From SOKG01 sp964502665 (GTDB taxonomy: Bacteria; Chloroflexota; Dehalococcoidia; SZUA-161): 13,229 nucleotides of DNA. The DNA is taken from NCBI GenBank assembly GCA_964502665.1, contig CAZCXP010000063.1, positions 1 to 13,229 on the forward strand, in the 5' to 3' direction. Within the stretch, counting starts at the first letter, position 1. The number at the start of each line of letters is the position of its first letter. The translations under genes were made by a program, and so were the position numbers. The notes below the pieces were generated by a model, which was not told the DNA's origin, made no database searches, and saw nothing but the letters and a program-made list of their open reading frames with translations. Shown here piece after piece: positions 6,411 through 12,358 of this stretch.

Positions 6411-6701
6411 TCACCACGAATGGGTGATGGCCCCGCTGGGACATGCCACCTGACACTTGATGTCTCTCGGTCCGCTCATCGGTTTACACGGGGCGCAGAC
6501 ATATTTGAGGTTCTTGTGGTGTTCCTCACTTACTGAGGCTACGAGATCGTCATAATCGTCGGTTATCACTTGCAGGACGCCTTGCGGGCATGCCTCTACG
6601 CACTTGCCGCAGCCATCGCACTTATCAGTGTCAACAACAATGTAGTAATCTCCGGAACCATCGGTGTAACCATAGTTTGCAATGTAGCCTGGCATTACCA
6701 T
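6411..6701 (-). CDS. bzdM: Ferredoxin of the benzoyl-CoA reductase operon, two [4Fe-4S] clusters
   Basis: This is the likely low-potential electron donor to the BzdPQ-NO reductase, acting in the cytoplasm. The 96-residue protein (from the ATG at 6701) has two cysteine sets. The first is C28-x2-C31-x2-C34-x3-C38P. The second is C69-x2-C72-x10-C83-x3-C87P, in which the usual two-residue spacing is expanded to ten, recalling Allochromatium-type ferredoxins. A start at 6740 would add 13 residues (MGICMFGWLLRSL) that do not look like ferredoxin; 6695 is also possible. No start has a strong ribosome site, and the region before 6701 can fold into a 6-bp hairpin. It is the last gene of the operon, in the same position as bzdM in Azoarcus. 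Confidence 0.85.
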   Translation of the reverse strand: MVMPGYIANYGYTDGSGDYYIVVDTDKCDGCGKCVEACPQGVLQVITDDYDDLVASVSEEHHKNLKYVCAPCKPMSGPRDIKCQVACPSGAITHSW

Positions 6702-6745
6702 TAGGCTTCTCAGAAGCCAACCAAACATACATATCCCCATCAGCC

Positions 6746-7612
6746 TTATTTCCGCGACTTCAGAAATAGGTCCCTGGCGAAAAGGGCAGCTCCCAAAGCG
6801 CCAGCGATCTGAGGGTCAGGCTTTAGAGGGACTGACTCGACGCCCAATTCCTTCAGTAACCTGGTGGTGACACCGACGTTCTTGGAGATTCCGCCGGTAA
6901 TCGTGAAGTCCTTTTCTATGCCGATGCGCTCCAGAAGCCCGACCACCCTATGTGCCATAGCGGAACAATAGGCGGCAAGTACCATGTTCTTGGTCCAGCC
7001 GGTGCGAAGCAACCCGATTGCCTCGGATTTGGCAAAGATTACGCAGGTGCTGCTCACTGGAGGCGGCTCTTCGGGCACATCCAAGGACATCTGCCCCACT
7101 TCTACAATGGGAACCTGTAATAGCTCGGCCATGACCTCCATGCCTCGCCCTGTGCCCGCAGCGCACTTGTCATTCATCAAGAACTGTGTAACCTTGCCCC
7201 TCTCATCGCAGTGTATTCCCTTCAAGTCCTGGCCGCCCATGTCCAGAATGGTTCTTATAGATGGCCCACCCATGAAGTTCGCTCCTCGGGCGTGGCAGGC
7301 GATCTCGGTTATCGCTTTGTTAGACATAGGGATGTTGACCCTGCCGTAGCCTGTTCCCACAATGTATTTGAGATCCTCGTCCTTAATCTCGGTGCCCTCC
7401 AGTGCCATATGCAAGGCTTTTTGGGCGCTATCGGGGCTATTAGAACCAGTACGGGTGTTGGAATAGCAGTATAACTCGCCGTCAGCGAAGACTACCGCTT
7501 GCGAGCTCACCGAGCCGACATCGATACCGGCAACAAGCGTTTCTGCCTTGCGCCAGTCTTTATCAGGGTCTTTCCAAGTAGACTCCGTCCACCTGAAGTA
7601 CTCAGTTGTCAT
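6746..7612 (-). CDS. bzdQ: Benzoyl-CoA reductase, bzd-type, subunit Q (ATPase/activator)
   Basis: This is the ATP-hydrolysing, electron-activating subunit of the BadF/BadG/BcrA/HgdC (ASKHA) family. With BzdP it would hold a bridging [4Fe-4S] cluster and pump electrons into BzdNO. The 288-residue chain shows phosphate-1 GIDVGSVSSQAVV (29-41), phosphate-2 DMGGQD (124-129), the cluster cysteines C150 in KCAAGTGRG and C190 in SSTCVIFAKSE, and the adenosine motif TGGISKN (239-245). The N-terminal YFRWTESTWKDP stretch is not expected in HgdC-type activators and fits the bzdQ subgroup. I chose the ATG at 7612 (AAAGGAAG upstream); one at 7660 would overlap bzdP. The gap to bzdP is 13 nt. A paralogous 2-hydroxyacyl-CoA dehydratase activator is the main alternative. 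Confidence 0.88.
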   Translation of the reverse strand: MTTEYFRWTESTWKDPDKDWRKAETLVAGIDVGSVSSQAVVFADGELYCYSNTRTGSNSPDSAQKALHMALEGTEIKDEDLKYIVGTGYGRVNIPMSNKAITEIACHARGANFMGGPSIRTILDMGGQDLKGIHCDERGKVTQFLMNDKCAAGTGRGMEVMAELLQVPIVEVGQMSLDVPEEPPPVSSTCVIFAKSEAIGLLRTGWTKNMVLAAYCSAMAHRVVGLLERIGIEKDFTITGGISKNVGVTTRLLKELGVESVPLKPDPQIAGALGAALFARDLFLKSRK

Positions 7613-7625
7613 CTCTCTTCCTTTC

Positions 7626-8390
7626 TCAGCTAGCTGCTGAAAGCGCGGCCCCCAGAGCACTCACAAACTGAGGGTTCTCTGGAACTACAATGTCGACTTC
7701 CAGGTGTTTCTTCATAATATCGACAATGGCGGCATTGTTAGCTACACCGCCGATTAGTGCTATATCCTTCTCTACCGGTATCCTGCGCACCATAGATGAT
7801 ACTCTAGAGGCGATGGCATCGTGGATAGCATGGGCTATGTCGGCCTTCTCAACTTTGGCATGAATTAGCGATACTACCTCGGACTCGGCGAAAACGGCGC
7901 AGGTAGCATTTATGGGGGCCTCTTTAGTCGACTTAAAAGAGATCTCGATCAGCTCTGGCACCTTTACCTCCAGTGCCCTGGCCATAGTCTCGACGAAGGC
8001 GCCGGATCCCGCAGCACACTTGTCATTCTTGGCAAAGTCCAGCACCCTGCCCTCAGCGTCGCAGCTTATCCCCCGCGCTTCTTCAGCTCCGATATCGATA
8101 ATCGTCCGTACTGAGGGTACAAGCCAGGTTGTGCCCTTGGCGTCAGCCGTTACCTCTGTGAGGGCTTTATCAGCGAAGGTTACGGCCTTTCTGCCAGCCC
8201 CAGTGGAGACAATACTCTGTATGTCATCCCGTGAAATCTTTGCTTGTTTAATCGCCTCGTCCAGCGCATTTTGAGCTGCCTCCAGGGGCTCAAAGCCGGT
8301 ATTAGCCATGCTGCGGGCCAGTACCTGGCCATCCTTCAGAACGACTACCTTTACTACCTGGGCTCCCATATCTATTCCAGCGGTAATCAT
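7626..8390 (-). CDS. bzdP: Benzoyl-CoA reductase, bzd-type, subunit P (BcrD/BadG-like ATPase)
   Basis: This is the second ATPase/activator subunit, expected to pair with BzdQ as a heterodimer. The 254-residue chain has phosphate-1 AGIDMGAQVVKVV (4-16), the cluster cysteines C125 in KCAAGSGAF and C164 in NATCAVFAESE, and an adenosine-type IGGVANN. The phosphate-2 region reads DIGAEEARG (99-107) instead of the DMGGQD of BzdQ; a similar change is, to my knowledge, usual in BcrD/BadG-type subunits. It is about the length of that subgroup. The ATG at 8390 has GAGGTGA upstream. It follows bzdO by 48 nt, with a small hairpin after the bzdO stop, and precedes bzdQ by 13 nt. Confidence 0.86.
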   Translation of the reverse strand: MITAGIDMGAQVVKVVVLKDGQVLARSMANTGFEPLEAAQNALDEAIKQAKISRDDIQSIVSTGAGRKAVTFADKALTEVTADAKGTTWLVPSVRTIIDIGAEEARGISCDAEGRVLDFAKNDKCAAGSGAFVETMARALEVKVPELIEISFKSTKEAPINATCAVFAESEVVSLIHAKVEKADIAHAIHDAIASRVSSMVRRIPVEKDIALIGGVANNAAIVDIMKKHLEVDIVVPENPQFVSALGAALSAAS

Positions 8391-8438
8391 TTCAATCTCA
8401 CCTCGTTGCTATTGCTTAGTCTTCACAGCTAACCGCTG

Positions 8439-9758
8439 TTATAACCCTGGTAACTTCTGTATACCCTGTCCTTCCAGGAAGGCTTCCAGGCGGTCGAGCA
8501 CTCCGGTCTCATCTATATCTCTGCAATCAGCGAAGTTGCCCTCAAACATCGCTACTTGAATGCCGTGCTGGTGAAGATCACGTTGAAAGTCGTACATGTT
8601 GGTGGTCATGGGCACGCAACCGCGGTTCAGCAGAAGGAGGTACGCGTCACCTTTCCAGTGTCGGAATAGTACCACGTATTCTTTCTTTCTCGTGTCCAGG
8701 TGTGACTGGAAGGGGTGCTCAGCGCGCCACCGCGCGACCGTTCGGCACAAATCCTCTCTGTTCTTGATCTGAGGCCAGCCCGGCCGCTCCTCAGGGACCG
8801 TTGCCGGGACCACCTTGCCTTCGTCGAGGAGGAACTTCACCTCCCCTGAGTTTATGAGGTATACATAGGTGCCGACAAAAACGACGCCGAAGTTCTCAAG
8901 ATAGCGGAATATCTTCAAGAAGCTCCAGGGTGGTGGAGTCAGCATCGCCATTCTGTATCTTTCGGTGGGAACGGCAGCGATCTGATTGGCGATGCGGTCC
9001 TTCATCTCGTCCCTGAGCGTCTCCAGGAACTGGGTGGCTACTGCTTCATGCCTTCGCAGCATAGAGATGGGCATTAGGGCGAACATGCTCTTTATGTCCA
9101 GGGGTGCAGGAACAGCCCCGTTAATCAGGCATACCTCCCCCCATAGGGCCTCGTTGCGGAAGTAATTGCGCATGGCCTCAATGGCTTTTTCATCGTCAAA
9201 CGTTCTTCCGGTGACCTTCTCCATCCATTCGACGGAGTCCATATATTGCCCAGCCACATACTCTATCCTGTGCTCAGGATCACCGTCCGTAGCCAGCATT
9301 GTCTCATCATCAATGTAATTCATGGGAAAGCCCTGATATTCGGAAACCATCTGGTGCCACTTGGGATGGCCGGCGGGGCAATGGCGGACGCTCCAGGCGA
9401 AATCGAATTTGGGGAATGGCCCACCGGTAAAGTAGTATTTGTCGAGGTACATAGAGCCCAGGAAGTTGCGCATATAGCCACACATATCGCGGGAATACCC
9501 CCTGGCCTCATACGCCTCCATGCAGGGGATGGAGAAAGGGGGATCGGCTGCGATACTGGCCCCGTAGGGTTCCCCAGCGAGGAAAACGAAGTCGCCGAGC
9601 CCTGCCAGCATGCCGTAAGGGGTTGCCGCGCAGCCCAGGATCAGCAGTTTTCCCTCCTGACGGCCTTTGATCAAATCTTGATAAGCCTCCAACCTGAGCT
9701 CTTTGCCCCACTGCCAGCAATCCAGGGGCTTGCTCTTATACTTTACATTGGTAGTCAT
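8439..9758 (-). CDS. bzdO: Benzoyl-CoA reductase, bzd-type, subunit O (BcrB/BadE-like)
   Basis: This is one of the two catalytic subunits of the 2-hydroxyglutaryl-CoA dehydratase D family. With BzdN it binds iron-sulfur clusters and the aromatic CoA ester and transfers electrons to the ring. The 439-residue length fits BcrB/BzdO, which are longer than HgdB-type proteins. Cysteines that could bind clusters include C43 (ILGCAATPYG), C79 (SIPCMEAYEARG), C93 (RDMCGYMRN) and C127 (VRHCPAGH). The C-terminal end has NRGCVPM, then FADCRDIDETGVLDRLEAFLEG, the usual family ending. The ATG at 9758 has a strong GAGGAGG ribosome site. It lies 35 nt after bzdN, with a small ATTGT/ACAAT hairpin in the gap. 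The substrate could be a substituted benzoyl-CoA. Confidence 0.88.
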   Translation of the reverse strand: MTTNVKYKSKPLDCWQWGKELRLEAYQDLIKGRQEGKLLILGCAATPYGMLAGLGDFVFLAGEPYGASIAADPPFSIPCMEAYEARGYSRDMCGYMRNFLGSMYLDKYYFTGGPFPKFDFAWSVRHCPAGHPKWHQMVSEYQGFPMNYIDDETMLATDGDPEHRIEYVAGQYMDSVEWMEKVTGRTFDDEKAIEAMRNYFRNEALWGEVCLINGAVPAPLDIKSMFALMPISMLRRHEAVATQFLETLRDEMKDRIANQIAAVPTERYRMAMLTPPPWSFLKIFRYLENFGVVFVGTYVYLINSGEVKFLLDEGKVVPATVPEERPGWPQIKNREDLCRTVARWRAEHPFQSHLDTRKKEYVVLFRHWKGDAYLLLLNRGCVPMTTNMYDFQRDLHQHGIQVAMFEGNFADCRDIDETGVLDRLEAFLEGQGIQKLPGL

Positions 9759-9793
9759 TCCTGGCTTGCCTCCTCAATTGTCATGAACAATGT

Positions 9794-10921
9794 CTAGAAC
9801 ACCTCGATTTCCGCCATCTCAAGGAAGGCTTCTATGCGGGTACGAAACTGTCCAAAGGGGATGGTGGTGTCGAACTCGAGGGCGACGGTGGGGATGTCGT
9901 GCTCCTTAAACATACTCTCCAGCGTTGGGAGATCGAACTCGTGAGGGTCGCACCATTTCTGCCGATACAGGAGCACACCCTGGACGTTCCAATCTTGAGC
10001 ATGTTTCAGGATACGATTAGCTCTATGTGCGAATTCACTGGTTACAGCAGGACATGGCCAGCGTTCAATGTAGCGGTCCGCGATTGCTGCCAGGCGGTCT
10101 TCCGCAGGAATAACCTCATCCCAGAAATACCGGCTTCCTGTGCAGTGCTCATCGCTGACAACGGTGCAGCCCAATTCCTCTAGCATCCTGACGAACACTA
10201 TATCGTCCATTTGGCTGCCGACCATCATCAACCGCAGACCTGTGTCTCGGCCGAGCTGTCTATTGGGCAATTCCTCAAGCAGTTGTTCCAGCAGCTTGTT
10301 GTGCTCTGCCACGTCCATCAGTTGGCTGGCTACCACCATTTCCATAGTTTCAGCGCCGGTGATGGGGGGCTCATCGCTCTTCCGGAACTCATAAACTTGC
10401 TTCATCAGTTTGCGGTTTGTATTGTATAGCTCTATTGACCTGTCCAAATCATCCTGGGAGATGGATTTACCTGTGAATTTCTCCAGAGCCTGTTTGAAAT
10501 CGACGAACTCGCCCATCAAACATGGCTTCGCTCTTGAGCTCGCCAAATGGCACGGGAACCATATGTAATAAATGAAAGGCACGGGCACATAGTTTCTCCA
10601 GTTATCGAACGTGCCTTGGACGTGGGAGCAGGTCCGAGCCATGGTTAGCCCGTCGAGGTAATTATATCTACCTTTTAGGCCTTGAGCCAAAGCATCACGG
10701 GAGAAGGGGCACACTGTAGGGAAAAGATACCTGTCTGTAACGTCTTGAACTTCATGGGTCCCCAGGATTCGCACCGGGAGCATACCGGCAGCATACATAA
10801 TCTCCACCGGAGAATATGTACAAAGCCAGCCAATGACTTTACCTCCGGTTCGTTCCTTCCAGTCCTTGGCGTACTGGTGTCGATTAGCCGATACCTCTTG
10901 GAACTTTTCAATTACGCTCAC
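9794..10921 (-). CDS. bzdN: Benzoyl-CoA reductase, bzd-type, subunit N (BcrC/BadD-like)
   Basis: This is the other catalytic subunit of the 2-hydroxyglutaryl-CoA dehydratase D family, partner of BzdO in ATP-driven ring reduction of benzoyl-CoA to a dienoyl-CoA. The 375-residue length fits BcrC/BzdN. Candidate cluster cysteines are C34 (GWLCTYSPVE), C71 (PTVCPFSRD), C98 (ARTCSHVQ) and C324 (QKWCDPHEFD). The end, TRIEAFLEM, is typical of the family. The start is GTG at 10921, placed by GGAGGAG with a 9-nt spacer. It is the first gene of the operon, behind a 213-nt upstream region with a promoter. The order N-O-P-Q-M and the two different ATPase subunits argue against a simple HgdABC-type dehydratase. 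Confidence 0.88.
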   Translation of the reverse strand: MSVIEKFQEVSANRHQYAKDWKERTGGKVIGWLCTYSPVEIMYAAGMLPVRILGTHEVQDVTDRYLFPTVCPFSRDALAQGLKGRYNYLDGLTMARTCSHVQGTFDNWRNYVPVPFIYYIWFPCHLASSRAKPCLMGEFVDFKQALEKFTGKSISQDDLDRSIELYNTNRKLMKQVYEFRKSDEPPITGAETMEMVVASQLMDVAEHNKLLEQLLEELPNRQLGRDTGLRLMMVGSQMDDIVFVRMLEELGCTVVSDEHCTGSRYFWDEVIPAEDRLAAIADRYIERWPCPAVTSEFAHRANRILKHAQDWNVQGVLLYRQKWCDPHEFDLPTLESMFKEHDIPTVALEFDTTIPFGQFRTRIEAFLEMAEIEVF

Positions 10922-11091
10922 TATTCGATGCTCCTCCGATTTTTAGGTGACCATGAATAGAGGCTATGCCGCGCCCTTAGTTAGCGGGAGCCGACACGCC
11001 TCTACTCACCAGCTCTCACTCGAACAAAATATAACTTCATGGCTGATGAGGAATCACCCAGGTGTATATCGTGGGATACCTCTATATATCA

Positions 11092-11120
11092 AGTTTAGCA
11101 ATCGCGAAAGCTCCTGTCAA
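11092..11120 (-). promoter_or_regulatory. Candidate sigma70 promoter of the bzd operon
   Basis: On the minus strand a perfect -35 TTGACA (11120-11115) is followed after 17 nt by TAAACT (11097-11092). The expected RNA start near 11085 leaves a leader of about 160 nt before the bzdN GTG. No other region between bzdN and the mobile repeat has a comparable pair of hexamers that I could find by eye. Confidence 0.6.
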
Positions 11121-11128
11121 CCTACAGG
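11113..11128. promoter_or_regulatory. Inverted repeat overlapping the bzd -35, possible operator
   Basis: CCTGTCAACCTACAGG is an inverted repeat CCTGT-N6-ACAGG covering the whole TTGACA box. A regulator bound here would block RNA polymerase. The right end overlaps the first bases of the duplicated target AGGTTCGAC of the adjacent mobile repeat. No regulator gene is in the window. Confidence 0.35.
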
Positions 11129-11134
11129 TTCGAC

Positions 11135-11296
11135 CCCAAAATAGCGATTCGGCATCAAGTTCGTGTTGCCATATTCCTATGTCATTGCGAGGAGCACTGG
11201 CGACGAAGCAATCTCGAACGTATTTATGGTGAGATTGCTTCGCTTCGCTCGCAATGACACCCAAAACCCGTGTTTTTGAAGGTAATCGCTGTTTTT
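11135..11296 (+). mobile_element. MITE-like palindromic repeat, right copy
   Basis: This is the inverted copy of 6169-6330 (156 of 162 positions equal). It is flanked on both sides by the exact 9-bp direct repeat AGGTTCGAC (11126-11134 and 11297-11305), a clear target-site duplication. The arms around 11181-11215 and 11230-11258 are complementary and would fold into a long hairpin. The tips give the terminal inverted repeat AAAAyAGCGATT, with one mismatch. No protein is encoded. It sits between the divergent bzd and ribF promoters. Confidence 0.85.
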
Positions 11297-11355
11297 AGGT
11301 TCGACGGCCCTCCGGTATCACAGAAAGTCAGGGTAACAGGACTCTCACGCATTCA

Positions 11356-11384
11356 TTGACATAATTTGCTGGTTGTCCTAAAAT
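11356..11384 (+). promoter_or_regulatory. Sigma70 promoter of ribF-tyrS
   Basis: TTGACA (11356-11361), a 17-nt spacer and TAAAAT (11379-11384, 5 of 6 consensus positions) form the best promoter match in the window. The RNA start would be near 11391, about 27 nt before the ribF GTG. It drives transcription away from the bzd operon. Confidence 0.75.
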
Positions 11385-11417
11385 ACTCGTTAACAAAGTC
11401 GTGCCTCTAGAAGTGAC

Positions 11418-12335
11418 GTGCAGTTGATCTCGGAGCTAGCAAGTTTCAGGCCGGAACGTGAAACCCTGCTTACGATTGGGGTTTTCGATGGAGTGCACCT
11501 GGGTCACCAACACCTTATTGGGAAGCTGACTCAGCGAGCCGCCACTAGGAATCTCGTGAGTGGGGTGGTAACCTTCAATAGCCATCCCCAAAGTGTGTTG
11601 TCACCTCAGACCAAACTGGCCCGCTTGACCACCGTAGAGGAGAGGACTAGACTTCTCAGGGGCCTTGGAGTAGAACTTGTTGTTCCTCTTGGCTTTAGCA
11701 GTGAGGTTGCCGTACTGAGCGCTCGGGAGTTTGTCAGCCTGCTGCAGATGCATCTGGGGATGCGAGGCCTCATAATCGGCCCCGACTTCGCTCTAGGGCG
11801 GGGGAGGGAGGGAGATGCTGGCGCGCTGCAAACCCTGGGGCAAGAGCTTGGCTTTACTGTTGAAGTTGTGGGACCGCTGCTATTGGGCAGTTCTCTTGTG
11901 AGCAGCACTGCCATAAGGGAAGCTCTGTCTCGGGGGGATATGAGAGCGACCTCCAAGTTCCTTGGTCGGTACTTCAGACTGAGTGGGCCGGTGATAGGTG
12001 GAATGGAGCGGGGCCACGGTATGGGCTTTCCCACGGCAAACATAGCGGTGGACTCAGACCAGGCCCTTCCGATTGATGGTGTTTATGCAACTGTGGGTTA
12101 TATCGGAGATGAAGTTCACAAATCGGTGACCAATATTGGCGTCAGGCCAACGTTTGGTGACAGTGAGCGCACCGTAGAGGTCTTCTTAATTGATTTCGCT
12201 GGGGAGATTTACGGGGAGAAACTCGCTGTCGAACTCGTTGAGCGTTTACGAGGAGAGATGAAGTTTGCCGACCCCGAGGAATTGTCGGCTCAGATTAGCC
12301 GGGACGTTGAGCAAGCAAGATCAGTATTAGGATAG
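11418..12335 (+). CDS. ribF: Bifunctional riboflavin kinase / FAD synthetase
   Basis: The enzyme phosphorylates riboflavin to FMN and adenylates FMN to FAD. The 305-residue chain has the usual two domains. The N-terminal nucleotidyltransferase domain shows TIGVFDGVHLGH (19-30), TFNSHP (52-57), GPDFALGRGREGD (121-133) and SSTAIREAL (162-170). The C-terminal kinase domain shows GGMERGHGMGFPTANIA (194-210), GVYAT (221-225), TNIGVRPTFG (238-247) and the catalytic-Glu segment RTVEVFLIDF (251-260). The length is standard. The start is GTG at 11418 with a weak AGAAG site, fixed by the conserved distance to the first motif. tyrS follows 23 nt later and is probably cotranscribed. Confidence 0.95.
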   Translation: MQLISELASFRPERETLLTIGVFDGVHLGHQHLIGKLTQRAATRNLVSGVVTFNSHPQSVLSPQTKLARLTTVEERTRLLRGLGVELVVPLGFSSEVAVLSAREFVSLLQMHLGMRGLIIGPDFALGRGREGDAGALQTLGQELGFTVEVVGPLLLGSSLVSSTAIREALSRGDMRATSKFLGRYFRLSGPVIGGMERGHGMGFPTANIAVDSDQALPIDGVYATVGYIGDEVHKSVTNIGVRPTFGDSERTVEVFLIDFAGEIYGEKLAVELVERLRGEMKFADPEELSAQISRDVEQARSVLG

Positions 12336-12358
12336 ATTTCTGCCAGAGCTGAAGTGGG

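Noticed and set aside
7613..7660. Longer bzdQ start at 7660 overlapping bzdP
   Set aside because: The ATG at 7612 has a good AAAGGAAG ribosome site and leaves a normal 13-nt gap; the extra 16 residues do not resemble the family N-terminus.
6411..10921. 2-Hydroxyglutaryl-CoA (or other 2-hydroxyacyl-CoA) dehydratase with activator
   Set aside because: Those systems have one homodimeric activator. Here there are two different activator subunits, subunit lengths of 375/439, and a ferredoxin in the bzd gene order. A related non-benzoyl substrate is still possible.
11082..11264. Open frame on the minus strand with VIASEAKQS/CFVASAPRND peptides (and a similar one at 6265-6456)
   Set aside because: These are translations of the palindromic mobile repeat, a common annotation artefact, with no ribosome site or protein family.
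6169..11296. The two inverted repeats as ends of a composite transposon that carried the bzd operon in as one unit
   Set aside because: Each copy has its own matching target duplication (GAAGGGGG at the left, AGGTTCGAC at the right), and the two outer flanks do not match each other. That indicates two independent insertions of a small element rather than one composite jump.
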